Below are positions 22,983 through 33,407 of a stretch of DNA of 64,000 nt, in pieces. Position 1 is the first letter of the stretch. Each line of letters opens with the position of its first letter. A program made the position numbers and the translations under genes. Below the pieces are notes generated by a model. It was not told the origin of the DNA. It ran no database searches and saw only the letters and a program-made list of their open reading frames with translations. This stretch comes from Nocardiopsis sp. FIRDI 009 (GTDB taxonomy: Bacteria; Actinomycetota; Actinomycetes; Streptosporangiales; Streptosporangiaceae): assembly GCF_003386285.1 (NCBI RefSeq), contig NZ_QPNC01000003.1:1-64000 (forward strand), in the 5' to 3' direction.

Positions 22983-24680
22983 ATGCACGAACGAAGGAAA
23001 TCGCTCGCGCTGGCCGCGGCGGGCGCCTCCGCGATGATGGTCTTGACGGCCTGTTCCGGTTCCGGAGGCGGTCCGGCGGAGGGGGAAAGGGAGGTCACCT
23101 GGGTGATCAACAGCCTCCCGGCCGCGTGGGCGAGCACCAACGGCTCGGGCAGTGTCTACACGGTCCAGATGCTCTCCGGCGTGATCCCGCACACCGGTGT
23201 CTGGCAGCCCGACGGCACGTATGAGTACAACATGGACGTCCTCGCCGAGGAGCCCCAGGTCATCAACGACGACCTGGACGCCGGGCCGTTCCAGTACAGC
23301 TTCACCCTCCACGAGGACGCGGTCTGGAGCGACGGCACGCCCATGACCGGTGAGGACCTGCGCGTCACCGCGATGATGTCGGCCTCCCCGGACGAGGGCT
23401 ACTGCACCACCTGCGACTCCCGGGGCACCACCAACGCCGACATGATCGACACGATGGAGGTCGACGGCAAGACCATCACCATCACCCTCAAGGAGGGGCT
23501 CTCCGACCCAGAGTGGATGAGCCAGTTCGACTCCACCAGCGCCAGCGGCGGCTTCTACCCGTCCCACCTGGCGGAGGAGAACGGCTGGGACGTCGACGAC
23601 CCCGACGAGCTCGGCGAGTTCTTCACCTGGCTGCACGAGACCCGTCCGGAGTGGTCCGGCGGCCCGTGGATGATCGTCGACGGCGACCTGGAGAACCAGG
23701 TGGTCAAGGAGCCCAACCCGGAGTGGTGGGGCGACCCCGTCCAGTTGGACCGCATCATCATGCCGTTCAACACCGACGAGGGCACCTTCGTCAACGCGTT
23801 CAACAACGGTGAGATCGACGGCGCCAACCCCGCCCAGTTCAGCGAGGACGTCATCGCGGAGCTGGAGGGCGTCCCCAACGCCACGGTCACCATCGGCGAG
23901 GGCAGCACCTGGGAGCACATCGACATCAACACGGAGAACGAGTGGCTCTCCGACGTCGAGCTGCGCCGCGCCATCTTCACCGCGATCGACCGGGACGACA
24001 TCGCCAACCGCACCTACGGCCAGGGCTTCCCCGACTACGAGCTGAAGAACAACCACATCTTCGACAGCAACAGCGAGTACTACGTCGACCACATCACCCC
24101 CACCGGCCAGGGCAGCGGTGACACCGAGGCCGCGCTGGAGATCCTGGAGGAGGCCGGGTACGAGCTCGACGGCGACACCCTCACGCTCGACGGCGAGCAG
24201 GTCGGCCCGTTCCGCCTGCGCAGCACGGACACCGTGGTGCGCAACAACTCCGTGCAGCTGATCCAGGCCCACCTGGCCGAGATCGGCATCGACACCACCA
24301 TCGAGATGACCGACAACCTCGGCGAGATGCTCGTCGGCCAGGACTACGACATCGTCGAGTTCGGCTGGAGCGGCTCCCCCTACTTCACCAGCAGCCCCGA
24401 GCAGTTCTGGCACAGCGAGAGCTCCAGCAACTTCGGTGGCTACTCCAACTCCGAGGTCGACGAGCTCACGGAGATGACGGGCACGGCCGCCAACCGCGAC
24501 GAGGCCGCCGAGTACGCCAACCAGGCCATGGAGATCCTCGTCGAGGACGCCTACGTCCTCCCCCTCCTCGCCGACCCGAACTACTTCTTCGTGAACGACC
24601 GGGTCGCGGGCATCGAGGACAACCTCTACTCCAGCCTCCGCGCCACCTACAACATCGGTGAGTGGAGCCTGGCCGAGTAG
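22983..24680 (+). CDS. Peptide ABC transporter substrate-binding lipoprotein
   Basis: A 565-residue family 5 (OppA/DppA-type) solute-binding protein. The lipoprotein signal has MVLTACSGSG (Cys at about residue 23). The domain has typical strings VWSDGTPMTGEDL, TFVNAFNNGEIDGA, ELRRAIFTAIDRDDI and a C-terminal NYFFVNDRVAGI. It captures oligopeptides or similar ligands outside the cell for the permeases encoded downstream. First gene of a four-gene operon with a complete transporter. Confidence 0.93.
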   Translation: MHERRKSLALAAAGASAMMVLTACSGSGGGPAEGEREVTWVINSLPAAWASTNGSGSVYTVQMLSGVIPHTGVWQPDGTYEYNMDVLAEEPQVINDDLDAGPFQYSFTLHEDAVWSDGTPMTGEDLRVTAMMSASPDEGYCTTCDSRGTTNADMIDTMEVDGKTITITLKEGLSDPEWMSQFDSTSASGGFYPSHLAEENGWDVDDPDELGEFFTWLHETRPEWSGGPWMIVDGDLENQVVKEPNPEWWGDPVQLDRIIMPFNTDEGTFVNAFNNGEIDGANPAQFSEDVIAELEGVPNATVTIGEGSTWEHIDINTENEWLSDVELRRAIFTAIDRDDIANRTYGQGFPDYELKNNHIFDSNSEYYVDHITPTGQGSGDTEAALEILEEAGYELDGDTLTLDGEQVGPFRLRSTDTVVRNNSVQLIQAHLAEIGIDTTIEMTDNLGEMLVGQDYDIVEFGWSGSPYFTSSPEQFWHSESSSNFGGYSNSEVDELTEMTGTAANRDEAAEYANQAMEILVEDAYVLPLLADPNYFFVNDRVAGIEDNLYSSLRATYNIGEWSLAE

Positions 24681-24762
24681 CTCGGTCCAGGTCTCCGGGC
24701 CCGGGCACGGTACACCCACCCTGCCCGGGCCGGTCCTCGTCCACCCTGAAGGATCACACCCC

Positions 24763-25773
24763 ATGCTCGTTTACACGGTGCGGCGCGTGCTGGGCGCGAT
24801 ACCCGTCCTCCTCCTGGCGTCCGTCCTCACCTTCGTCCTGATCGACCTCTCCGGTGACCCGCTGGCCGATCTCCACGTCCAACAGCCGCCCCCGGACCCG
24901 GAGGTCATCCAGCTCCAGGCGGAACGCCTCTACCTCGACCGGTCCATGCCCGAGCGGTACTGGCTCTGGATGACCGGCATCGGCGGCAACGGCGACATCG
25001 GCCTGCTCCAGGGCAAGTTCGGCCCCTCCACCCAGAGCGCCACCTACGACATCGGCGCCAACATCGCCGAACGCCTCGGGGTCACCCTGCGGCTGGTGGG
25101 GGCGGCCATGGTCTTCGCGCTCGGCCTGGCGGTCCTCACCGGGGTCGTCAGCGCCATGCGCCAGTACTCCAAGCTCGACTACGCCCTCACCTTCGTCGGC
25201 TTCCTCGCCCTGGCCATGCCGACCTTCTGGTTCGCCGGACTCGTCCAACAGGCCGGGGTCTCGTTCAACGAACTCGTCGGCACCCCCTTCTTCGCCACGG
25301 TCGGCGACGGCACCTACCAGGCGCAGGGGCTGTCCCCGTGGGGCCGCTTCACCAACGCCCTCGCGTACATGACGCTGCCGACCATCGTGCTGATGCTGAC
25401 CAGTTTCGCGTCGTGGAGCCGGTACCAGCGCACCTCCATGCTGGAGGTGCTCAACAGCGACTACGTGCGCCTGGCGCGCGCCAAGGGGCTGCCCAACCGC
25501 GTCGTCGTCCGGCGGCACGCCCTGCGCACCGCCCTGATCCCCCTGACCACGGTCGTGGCCGTCGGCATGGCGGCCATCATCGACGGCACGGTCCTGACCG
25601 AACGGGTCTTCCAGTGGCGGGGACTCGGCGAGTTCTTCATCCAGGCGGTGGAGGCCAACGACTCCTTCGCCCTCATGGCGTGGCTGATGCTCAGCGGCAC
25701 CACCGTCATCCTGGCCAACCTCATCGCCGACCTGCTGTACGGCGTGCTCGACCCGAGGATCCGCTATGAGTGA
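24763..25773 (+). CDS. Peptide ABC transporter permease (DppB/OppB type)
   Basis: A 336-residue permease with about six hydrophobic helices. The family N-terminus YTVRRVLGAIPVLLLASVLTF is present, and the EAA loop is in LNSDYVRLARAKGLPNRVV (about 243-261). An extracellular insertion of about 60 residues sits between helices 1 and 2. The ATG at 24763 matches the family N-terminus; upstream in-frame codons lie in the spacer. It overlaps the second permease gene by 8 nt. Confidence 0.93.
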   Translation: MLVYTVRRVLGAIPVLLLASVLTFVLIDLSGDPLADLHVQQPPPDPEVIQLQAERLYLDRSMPERYWLWMTGIGGNGDIGLLQGKFGPSTQSATYDIGANIAERLGVTLRLVGAAMVFALGLAVLTGVVSAMRQYSKLDYALTFVGFLALAMPTFWFAGLVQQAGVSFNELVGTPFFATVGDGTYQAQGLSPWGRFTNALAYMTLPTIVLMLTSFASWSRYQRTSMLEVLNSDYVRLARAKGLPNRVVVRRHALRTALIPLTTVVAVGMAAIIDGTVLTERVFQWRGLGEFFIQAVEANDSFALMAWLMLSGTTVILANLIADLLYGVLDPRIRYE

Positions 25774-26686
25774 GAACAGGGCGCCGGACACGGTCCGCAC
25801 GATCGACGCCGACGGGGTGGGCGGCGTCGAGCGCACCCAGCTGCAGATGATCACACGCCGGTTCCTCCGGCACCGGCCCGCCATGATCAGCCTGGGCGTG
25901 CTGGTCGTGATCACGCTCTTCGCCTTCGTCGGCCCCTACCTGTGGACGTGGGACCACACCGTCCACCGGGAGATCCCGCCCAGCGTGCCGCCCAACGCCG
26001 ACCACCCGCTCGGCACCACCACGGCCGGGAACGACGTGCTCGGCCAGCTCATGCGCGGCGCCCAGCAGACCCTCAAGGTGGCGTTCACCGTGTCGATCCT
26101 CGGCACGGTGGTCGGCTCCCTGTGGGGGGCGACGGCCGGGTACTACGGCGGCCGGGTGGACTCCCTGATGATGCGGATCGTCGACGTGTTCATGATCGTC
26201 CCGCTGCTGGTCATGGTCGCCGCGATCGCCGGAAGCGTGCGCGGGGGCACCACGTGGTGGGCGGTGGCGCTCATCATCGCCGCGTTCTCCTGGGCGCAGA
26301 TCGCCCGTGTCGTCCGCGGCGTGGTGCTGTCCCTGCGGGAGCAGGAGTTCGTGGAGGCGGCCAGGGCGGCGGGCGCGTCGCCGGGCTGGATCATCGTCCG
26401 GCACCTGCTGCCCAACGCGGCCGGGCCGATCATCGTCGCCGCCACCCTCCTGGTGGCCGTGGCGATCCTGCTGGAGGCGGGGATGTCCTTCCTCAGCTTC
26501 GGCATCCAGCTCCCCGACATCTCCCTCGGCCAGATGATCGGCGACGCCCGCACGGCCGCCTCCACCCGGCCCTGGCTCTTCTACCCGCCGGGCGTCCTGC
26601 TGGTGGTCATCTGCCTGACGATCAACTTCATCGGTGACGGGCTCCGCGACGCCCTGGACCCGCGACAGACCATGGAGCGCCGATGA
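25766..26686 (+). CDS. Peptide ABC transporter permease (DppC/OppC type)
   Basis: A 306-residue permease. A cytoplasmic N-terminal extension (about 1-30) leads to a first helix at about 45-62, the motif [20 protein letters not shown], and the EAA loop [20 protein letters not shown] (about 193-212). It partners the preceding permease in the transport channel. Its stop overlaps the ATPase ATG by 4 nt. Confidence 0.93.
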   Translation: MSENRAPDTVRTIDADGVGGVERTQLQMITRRFLRHRPAMISLGVLVVITLFAFVGPYLWTWDHTVHREIPPSVPPNADHPLGTTTAGNDVLGQLMRGAQQTLKVAFTVSILGTVVGSLWGATAGYYGGRVDSLMMRIVDVFMIVPLLVMVAAIAGSVRGGTTWWAVALIIAAFSWAQIARVVRGVVLSLREQEFVEAARAAGASPGWIIVRHLLPNAAGPIIVAATLLVAVAILLEAGMSFLSFGIQLPDISLGQMIGDARTAASTRPWLFYPPGVLLVVICLTINFIGDGLRDALDPRQTMERR

Positions 26687-28863
26687 CCGCGACCGACGCG
26701 ACCAACAGTGAGAGGGAAGGCACCGTGGACCGCGACGACGTGGTGCTGGAGGTCGACGGCCTCAGCGTGACCTTCGAGTCCGACGACGGGCCGCTGCGGG
26801 CGGTGCGCGAGGTCTCCTACGTGCTGCGCGCGGGGGAGGCGCTGGGGATCGTCGGCGAGTCCGGATCGGGCAAGTCGGTGACGTCCATGGCGATCATGGG
26901 CCTGCTGCCCCGCAACGCCCGGGTGACGGGTTCGGCGCGCGTGCTGGGCCAGGAGGTCATCGGGCTGACGGACGCCCAGATCAGCAAGGTGCGCGGCGAG
27001 CGGATCGCGATGATCTTCCAGGACCCGCTGACCTCGCTCAACCCCGTCTACACCGTCGGCTACCAGATCGCCGAGGCCGTGCTCGCGCACCGGAACGTCA
27101 GCAGGGCCAAGGCGATGGAGCGCGCGCTGGAGCTGCTGGAGCTGGTGGGCATCCCCCATCCGGAGCAGCGGCTCAGGCAGTACCCGCACGAACTGTCGGG
27201 CGGTATGCGCCAGCGCGTGGTGATCGCGATCGCGATGGCCAACGAGCCCGACGTCATCATCGCCGACGAACCGACCACGGCGCTGGACGTCACCGTCCAG
27301 GCCCAGGTCCTGGAGGCGCTGAACGCGGCGCGGCGGGAGACCGGCGCGGCGCTCGTGCTCATCACCCACGACCTGGGCGTGGTGGCCGGGAACGTCGACC
27401 GGGTCGCCGTGATGTACGGCGGCCGCATCGTGGAGTCGGGACCGGTGGAGGAGGTGTTCTACCGCCCGCGGATGCCCTACGCCCTCGGCCTGCTGGGCTC
27501 CCTGCCGCGGTTGGACGCGGGCCGGCGCGAGCGCCTGAACCCGATCACGGGGACGCCGCCGTCCCTCAGCGCCATGCCCCCGGGGTGCTCCTTCGCTCCG
27601 CGCTGCCCCCTGGCGCGGCAGCAGTGCCACGAGGAGGAACCGCTCCTGCTGGGGGTTGACGAGCACGGCGACCGGGTCTCCGCCGACGTGACCGATCCGG
27701 CGGCGCACTCCGCCGCGTGCCACTTCAGCGCCGAGCTGGGCGAGTCCTCCCCCGCGGACCTGTTCCGCCCCGCGCGGCAGGGAGCCGGGGAGGGCGGCGC
27801 GGCGGAGGACACCGGTGGGGACCGGGCGGACACGGCGCCGGACCCCGCCGGGGGCGAACCCATCCTCACCGTCACGAACCTGGTGAAGAACTTCCCCATC
27901 CGGTCGAAGGGCCTGCTCAGGCGGAAGATCGGCGAGGTGCAGGCGGTGTCCGGCATCTCCCTGGAGCTGCGGGAGAGGGAGACGCTGGCCCTGGTCGGCG
28001 AGTCGGGGTGCGGCAAGTCGACCACCGCCCGGCTGCTGCTGCAGCTGATCCGGCGGACGTCGGGGGAGGTGTACTACCGGGGCCAGCCGCTGCACACGCT
28101 CACCCCGCGCCAGATGCGTCCGCTGCGGCGCGACCTCCAGCTGGTCTTCCAGGACCCGTTCGCCTCGCTGGATCCGCGGATGACGGTGGCGGACATCGTG
28201 GCCGAGCCGCTGCGCATCCACGGTGAGGGCAACGGCTCGGCCCGGCGGCGGGTGGGCGAGCTGCTGGATCTGGTGGGACTGAACCCGGAACACGGGTCCC
28301 GGTACCCGCACGAGTTCTCCGGAGGCCAGCGCCAGCGCATCGGTGTCGCGCGCGCCCTGGCGCTCAACCCCCGGGTGCTGGTCCTGGACGAGCCGGTCTC
28401 GGCCCTGGACGTGTCCATCCAGGCGGGGGTGATCAACCTGCTGGAGGATCTCCAGGACGAGCTGGGCCTGTCCTACCTGTTCGTCTCGCACGACCTGTCG
28501 GTGGTCAGGCACATCGCCGACCGGGTGGCCGTGATGTACCTCGGTCGGATCGTGGAGACCGGCACCACCGAGCAGCTCTTCGGGGCGCCCGCGCACCCCT
28601 ACACCCAGGCGCTCATCTCCGCCATCCCGCTGCCCGACCCGGTCAAGGAGCGCACCCGGGAACGGATCATCGTGACCGGTGACGTCCCCAGCCCGGCCGA
28701 CCCGCCGTCGGGTTGCCGGTTCCGGACGCGGTGCCCGAAGTTCGCGAACGAACTCTCCGCCCAGGAACAGGTCCGCTGCGTGGAGGAGCCCCCGGAGCTG
28801 GCGGACCGGGGCTCCGGCCACCACGACGCCTGCCACTACTCGGAGGTGGTCGAGCTGATCTGA
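26683..28863 (+). CDS. Fused double ATPase of the peptide ABC transporter (DppD-DppF)
   Basis: A 726-residue protein with two complete ATPase domains in one chain. Domain 1 has Walker [10 protein letters not shown] (about residues 61-69), signature LSGGMRQR and Walker [12 protein letters not shown]. Domain 2 has Walker [10 protein letters not shown] (about 439-447), signature FSGGQRQR and [11 protein letters not shown]. Each half ends in an oligopeptide C-terminal Cys-rich segment ([24 protein letters not shown]). An acidic Gly/Ala-rich linker (about 345-390) joins them. Both halves look catalytically intact. It ends at a strong terminator. Confidence 0.93.
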   Translation: MTATDATNSEREGTVDRDDVVLEVDGLSVTFESDDGPLRAVREVSYVLRAGEALGIVGESGSGKSVTSMAIMGLLPRNARVTGSARVLGQEVIGLTDAQISKVRGERIAMIFQDPLTSLNPVYTVGYQIAEAVLAHRNVSRAKAMERALELLELVGIPHPEQRLRQYPHELSGGMRQRVVIAIAMANEPDVIIADEPTTALDVTVQAQVLEALNAARRETGAALVLITHDLGVVAGNVDRVAVMYGGRIVESGPVEEVFYRPRMPYALGLLGSLPRLDAGRRERLNPITGTPPSLSAMPPGCSFAPRCPLARQQCHEEEPLLLGVDEHGDRVSADVTDPAAHSAACHFSAELGESSPADLFRPARQGAGEGGAAEDTGGDRADTAPDPAGGEPILTVTNLVKNFPIRSKGLLRRKIGEVQAVSGISLELRERETLALVGESGCGKSTTARLLLQLIRRTSGEVYYRGQPLHTLTPRQMRPLRRDLQLVFQDPFASLDPRMTVADIVAEPLRIHGEGNGSARRRVGELLDLVGLNPEHGSRYPHEFSGGQRQRIGVARALALNPRVLVLDEPVSALDVSIQAGVINLLEDLQDELGLSYLFVSHDLSVVRHIADRVAVMYLGRIVETGTTEQLFGAPAHPYTQALISAIPLPDPVKERTRERIIVTGDVPSPADPPSGCRFRTRCPKFANELSAQEQVRCVEEPPELADRGSGHHDACHYSEVVELI

Positions 28864-28882
28864 CCTCGGTTCCCCGGACCCC

Positions 28883-28929
28883 GGCGGGCCGGGCGCCCGG
28901 CGCGACCCCGCGCCGCCGCCCGGCCCGCC
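28883..28929 (+). terminator. Terminator of the peptide-transport operon
   Basis: Perfect 13-bp arms GGCGGGCCGGGCG (28883-28895) and its complement (28917-28929), with a further GC stem inside the loop. It lies 20 nt after the stop codon. The rest of the 339-nt gap to 29203 shows no gene. Confidence 0.8.
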
Positions 28930-29202
28930 ATCGCCGTTCCGGGGGTGTTCGGGGGCGTCGTCCGAGGTCGCGGGGTCGTAAGCGGATCGGGGACGGCGGT
29001 GCGAACGAACCCGGTGCGCCCGGCATCCGACCGGTGGGCACGCCTGGGTGGGGGCGGGTCTCCCCGGAAGGAGTCCGTGGCGACGGGTTCCCCGTGTTCC
29101 GTCCCCCCAGGCGCGTCCGTGGCCCGGCGGGGACACCGTCGGCTACGTTCGTGGCGCCGTTCCCACGGCGCCGTACAGGACCGATGATCTCAGAGGAGAT
29201 CC

Positions 29203-30849
29203 ATGACCCTCGTAACCCCCGGCGACCCACGCCCCGCACGTGGTCGCCTCCGTCGCTCCGGCCGCGGAACACGGATGGCCGCGGCGGCTCTGGCGGCGAT
29301 CCCCCTGGTCGCCCTCGCGCCGTTCACCGGCTCGTCCGCGCTCGCCGACGCCGTCGACGAGCAGGAACGCCTGGCGGATCTGCGCGCCGACATCGACGCC
29401 CTGCTGGAGGACCCCGCCCTGGAGGGCGCGGTGTCCGGTGTGGTCGTCGTCGACCCGGAGACCGGCGAGCGGCTCTACGCGCGCGACGGCGGCGCCCCGC
29501 TGCTCCCGGCCTCCAACATGAAACTGTTCACCACCGCCGCCGGACTGGAGGTCCTGGGCACCGACCACACGTTCACGACGGACGTCATGGTCGAGGACCG
29601 GATCGGCCGGGGCGGCTCCTCCGTCTCGGACCTGTTCCTGGTCGGCGGCGGCGACCCATCGCTGACCGCGGACGATCTGGACGCGATGGCGCGGGAGGTC
29701 GCCGACTCCGGGGTCCGGACCGTCCGCGGCGACCTGGTCGCCGACGACACCTGGTTCGACGACGAGCGCCTGGTGGACGACTGGTGGCCCTCGGACGAGC
29801 CGTACGCCTACAACGCGCAGATCTCCGCGCTGACCGTCGCCCACGGGGAGCGCCTCGACACCGGGGTCACGGAGGTCGTGGTCACCCCGACGGTCGACGG
29901 TGAGGCGGTCGACGTGGACCTGGGCGCGGCCGAGGGCTACATGGAGCTGGACAACCGGGCCGTCACCGTGGCGGCCGGGGAGAGCGGCTCCGTCGTCATC
30001 GACCGTCCCACGGGCACCAACACCATCACCGTGACCGGTTCCCTGCCCGAGGACGCCCAGCCGGTGGTGCGGCTGCGCACGGTCGACGAGCCCGCGGCCT
30101 TCGCCGGGCACGTCTTCCGGGAGGCGCTGGAACGGCACGGGGTCCGCGTCCGGGGCGACGTGACCCTGGGCGAGAGCCCGAAGGACCTGTCGGACGCCGA
30201 GGTGCTCGCCGACCACGAGTCCGACCGGCTGGGCGAACTCCTGGTCCCGCTGTTGAAGTTCAGCAACAACGGGCACACGGAGATGCTCGTGAAGAGCATC
30301 GGCCGCGAGGTCGCCGACGAGGGTTCGTGGCCGGCCGGTCTGGCCGGTGTCGAGGAGGCCGTGGCCGGTCTCGGCGTGGACACCGGCGACCTCGTCCTCA
30401 ACGACGGTTCCGGCCTGTCGCGGACCGACCGGGTCACCGCCGACGCCGTCACCGACCTGTACACGCGGGTGCGGGACGCCTCCTGGTTCGACACGTGGCG
30501 GGCGGCGATCCCGGTGGCGGGCGACCCCGACCCGTGGGTGGGCGGCACGCTCACCAACCGCATGCGCGGCACGGCCGCGGACGGCGTCGTGCGGGCCAAG
30601 ACCGGCACGATGTCCGGGGTCAGCGCCCTGTCCGGGTACGTCACCGGCCCCGACGGACGCGACCTGGTGTTCAGCGTGATCAACAACGGTCACTCGGGCT
30701 GGGCGCCGTACCACGTGCAGGACGGGATCGCGATCCGGATCGCCGAGTACCTGGGCCACGAGGCCCCGGTGACGACCTTCTCCCAGCGGGGCGCGACCCC
30801 GCGGCAGGGCAGCGGCGAGCTGGAGTGCTCGTGGGAGCTGACCTGCTGA
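29203..30849 (+). CDS. D-alanyl-D-alanine carboxypeptidase/endopeptidase, PBP4 type
   Basis: A 548-residue penicillin-binding protein of peptidase family S13. A signal peptide with a hydrophobic core (about 25-48) precedes the enzyme. The active-site motifs are SxxK with Ser104 and Lys107 (PASNMKLF), SxN at about 354-356 (FSNNGHTEM) and KTG at about 466-468 (RAKTGTMSG). The long insert between SxxK and SxN is as expected for DacB. It trims or cleaves peptidoglycan peptides outside the membrane. Monocistronic. Confidence 0.92.
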   Translation: MTLVTPGDPRPARGRLRRSGRGTRMAAAALAAIPLVALAPFTGSSALADAVDEQERLADLRADIDALLEDPALEGAVSGVVVVDPETGERLYARDGGAPLLPASNMKLFTTAAGLEVLGTDHTFTTDVMVEDRIGRGGSSVSDLFLVGGGDPSLTADDLDAMAREVADSGVRTVRGDLVADDTWFDDERLVDDWWPSDEPYAYNAQISALTVAHGERLDTGVTEVVVTPTVDGEAVDVDLGAAEGYMELDNRAVTVAAGESGSVVIDRPTGTNTITVTGSLPEDAQPVVRLRTVDEPAAFAGHVFREALERHGVRVRGDVTLGESPKDLSDAEVLADHESDRLGELLVPLLKFSNNGHTEMLVKSIGREVADEGSWPAGLAGVEEAVAGLGVDTGDLVLNDGSGLSRTDRVTADAVTDLYTRVRDASWFDTWRAAIPVAGDPDPWVGGTLTNRMRGTAADGVVRAKTGTMSGVSALSGYVTGPDGRDLVFSVINNGHSGWAPYHVQDGIAIRIAEYLGHEAPVTTFSQRGATPRQGSGELECSWELTC

Positions 30850-30890
30850 CCTGCTGACCGGTCGGCTCCGGTCGGCTGACGGTCGACGTG

Positions 30891-30922
30891 GCGGGGCGCG
30901 CTCCCCTGGGGGCGCGCCCCGC
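30891..30922 (+). terminator. Terminator after the PBP4-type gene
   Basis: GCGGGGCGCGC (30891-30901) pairs with GCGCGCCCCGC (30912-30922) around a C/G-rich apical stem. The remaining gap to 31183 holds only a short AT-poor spacer and no gene. Confidence 0.7.
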
Positions 30923-31182
30923 TCCCGCGCGGACCCGGCTTCGGACCGGCCCCGGGGCGGGACGGTGCCGGGGCGGGGCGTCCCCGGCGGGCGGGGGGTT
31001 GTCCACAGGCTGTGGACGCGACCCTCCGGAATGGCCCGAAGAATGGCAGACTCGACCTCAGGCGCCCCCGTCTCCAGCACCCGCCGCTCCGGATCCGCGG
31101 CGCCACACCGTTCCCACCCCCCGTTGACGGGCGTGCCCCGGGAAGGCGCGCCCGCCACGACGCCCCGGAAGGGTTGGTGGTC

Positions 31183-33252
31183 ATGTTCAGCAGCCTCCAG
31201 GGGCTCCCCGTGCACGCGTCGGCCGCCCTGCTGGGCTCGGCGGTCGCGGACGGAGCCGCCTGGGTCGGGCAGATCCTGTCGCTGGCCCTCTTCGCCCTCC
31301 TGCTGCTGGGGCTGGGGGTCCTGGCGAGCCGGATGATGGGCGTCCCCTTCCATCTGCCCCGGCTGGCGTTCGCGGGCATGGTCGGCATGGTGTTGGGCGG
31401 GGTCCTCGGGGTGACCCTGTACGCCGGTTCGATCCAGGCGGCGATGGAGCTCGACCCCGACCGGCGGGCGGCCCCGGGGTTCCTCGCCTTCACGTACCTG
31501 TCCATGGCCGCGGCGGCCATGCTGGTCTTCGTCGCGGTGGAGCTGGCCCTGCCGCAGGGCACGCGGCTGCGCCCGGTGGCCTCCGCCCGCGCGGTCGTGC
31601 TCTGGTCCAAGCGGATGGGCCGCTACCGCCGGATCGTGTGGATCCTGGCCAGACACGGGCTGTGGGGGTACGTCACCGGACGGCGCGACGGCGAGGAGGA
31701 CGCCTCCACCCAGCGCCGCCTCGCCCGCTCCCTGGCCCGTTCCCTGGAGGAGGCCGGGGTGGTGTTCGTCAAGCTCGGGCAGGTGATGGCCACCCGCCGC
31801 GACCTGCTGCCCCCGGTGTTCGTCGAGGAGCTGGGCCGCCTGCACAGCGAGGTCGCGCCGGTGCCGTTCGACCGGATCCGCGAGTGCGTCGAGGGGTCGC
31901 TGGGCCGTCCGCTGGACGAGGTCTTCACGGACTTCTCCGCCGAACCGCTCGCCGCCGCCTCCATCGCCCAGGCCCATCTGGCCCGGTTGACGGACGGCGA
32001 GGAGGTGGTGGTCAAGGTGCAGCGCCCCGGCGTGGGGCCGGTCGTCCACCGCGACCTCGACATCATCCGGCGGCTGGCCCGCAGGTTCCAGCGGGGCACC
32101 GACTGGGGTCCGGCCATCGGGGTGGTGGACCTGGCGGAGGGGTTCGCCGAGGCGCTGCTGGAGGAGCTGGACTTCGAGGTGGAGGCGGCCAACATCGCCG
32201 CCGTCGCCGAGGCCGCCGCCGACTCGCCGGTGCGCATCCCCGCCGTGCACGAGACCTACACCACGCGCCGGGTCCTGGTCATGGAACGCCTGCACGGCAC
32301 ACCCCTGGGCGGCGCCGACCTCAGCGGGGCCGACGGCGGCCGCCTCGCCCGCGTGCTGCTGGACTGCCTGCTGGAACAGGTGATGCTCAGCGGCATCTTC
32401 CACGCCGACCCGCATCCGGGCAACATCCTGCTGCTCGACGACGGCGGCGTGGGGCTGCTGGACTACGGCTCCGTGGGCCGCCTGGACGGCCGGACCCGCG
32501 AGGCCCTGCGCATGATGCTCATGGCCCTCGACCGCACCGACGCGGTCCTGCTCACCGACACCCTCCTCGACGTGGTCGACGACCCCTCCGGGGTGGACGA
32601 GGAGCGCCTGCGCCGGGCTCTGGGCCAGTTCATGGCCCGGTACCTCCAGGGCGGCGCGACCGCCAGCATGCGCATGTTCACCGAGCTGACGCTCATCGTC
32701 ACCCGGTTCGGTCTCTCCCTGCCGCCCGAGCTGGCGGCGGTGTTCCGGTCCCTGGCGACGCTGGAGGGCACACTGGTGCACCTCTGTCCGGGGTTCGACA
32801 CGGTCGGCGAGGCGCGCAGGTTCGCCCAGGAGCGGATGGCGCACGCTCTGAACGGGGAGAACATCCGGGACGCGGCGATGGTGGAACTGGCCGCGCTCAT
32901 GCCCGCGCTCCGCCGCCTGCCCCGGCGGCTGGACCGGGTCACCGACCAGTTGCACAAGGGCAGGTTCACCGTCCGGGTGCGTCCGTTCGCCCACCCCGCC
33001 GACCGCGCCCTGCTCCGGGCGATGACCCAGCGCGCGGTGCTCACGGCCCTGACCTTCGCCACCGGCTTGATGTCGGTGGGGCTGTTCAACGTCACCGAGG
33101 GCCCCGACGTGGTGTGGGACGAACTGTCCGCGCGCGCCCAGGTGCTCGACATCGTGGCCTGGGCGCTGCTGGCCGCGTCGGGGCTGATGATCCTGCGCCT
33201 GCTGGTCGGTATGGCCAAGGCCGGTGTCGCGCGTGGCGGGACGGACACCTGA
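31183..33252 (+). CDS. UbiB/ABC1-family atypical kinase, membrane-anchored
   Basis: A 689-residue ABC1/UbiB-like protein. Four hydrophobic helices at the N-terminus (about 5-130) are followed by the kinase-like core with the family KxGQ motif (VFVKLGQVMATR), the Ala-rich nucleotide loop (AAASIAQAH), the invariant Lys in VVVKVQRPGV, ELDFEVEAANI, the catalytic HADPHPGNI and the metal-binding DYGSVG. Two further hydrophobic segments lie at the C-terminus. The family supports isoprenoid quinone and lipid homeostasis through ATPase activity. Start ATG chosen; TTG/GTG codons up to 9 nt upstream are possible. Confidence 0.88.
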   Translation: MFSSLQGLPVHASAALLGSAVADGAAWVGQILSLALFALLLLGLGVLASRMMGVPFHLPRLAFAGMVGMVLGGVLGVTLYAGSIQAAMELDPDRRAAPGFLAFTYLSMAAAAMLVFVAVELALPQGTRLRPVASARAVVLWSKRMGRYRRIVWILARHGLWGYVTGRRDGEEDASTQRRLARSLARSLEEAGVVFVKLGQVMATRRDLLPPVFVEELGRLHSEVAPVPFDRIRECVEGSLGRPLDEVFTDFSAEPLAAASIAQAHLARLTDGEEVVVKVQRPGVGPVVHRDLDIIRRLARRFQRGTDWGPAIGVVDLAEGFAEALLEELDFEVEAANIAAVAEAAADSPVRIPAVHETYTTRRVLVMERLHGTPLGGADLSGADGGRLARVLLDCLLEQVMLSGIFHADPHPGNILLLDDGGVGLLDYGSVGRLDGRTREALRMMLMALDRTDAVLLTDTLLDVVDDPSGVDEERLRRALGQFMARYLQGGATASMRMFTELTLIVTRFGLSLPPELAAVFRSLATLEGTLVHLCPGFDTVGEARRFAQERMAHALNGENIRDAAMVELAALMPALRRLPRRLDRVTDQLHKGRFTVRVRPFAHPADRALLRAMTQRAVLTALTFATGLMSVGLFNVTEGPDVVWDELSARAQVLDIVAWALLAASGLMILRLLVGMAKAGVARGGTDT

Positions 33253-33407
33253 TCGTGGTGCGCGGATGCGTCGCCGGGCGCGCGGGGCGTGCGATCCCGA
33301 AGACGATGATCCGGGGGTGTACCGCCGGAGGCGGACGTCTCGGAGGTGCAACGCCGGACCGGCGCGTCCCCGCTCCGGCGGCCCCGGCGGCCCCGGCCCG
33401 GGGGCGG

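Noticed and set aside
22968-24764. A 598-codon open frame on the minus strand opposite the peptide-binding protein
   Set aside because: Val/Gly/Asp-rich shadow composition with no domain; the plus strand encodes a clear lipoprotein.
26581-29136. An 851-codon open frame on the minus strand opposite the peptide-transport ATPases
   Set aside because: Same high-GC antisense artefact; the plus-strand frame holds two complete ABC ATPase domains.
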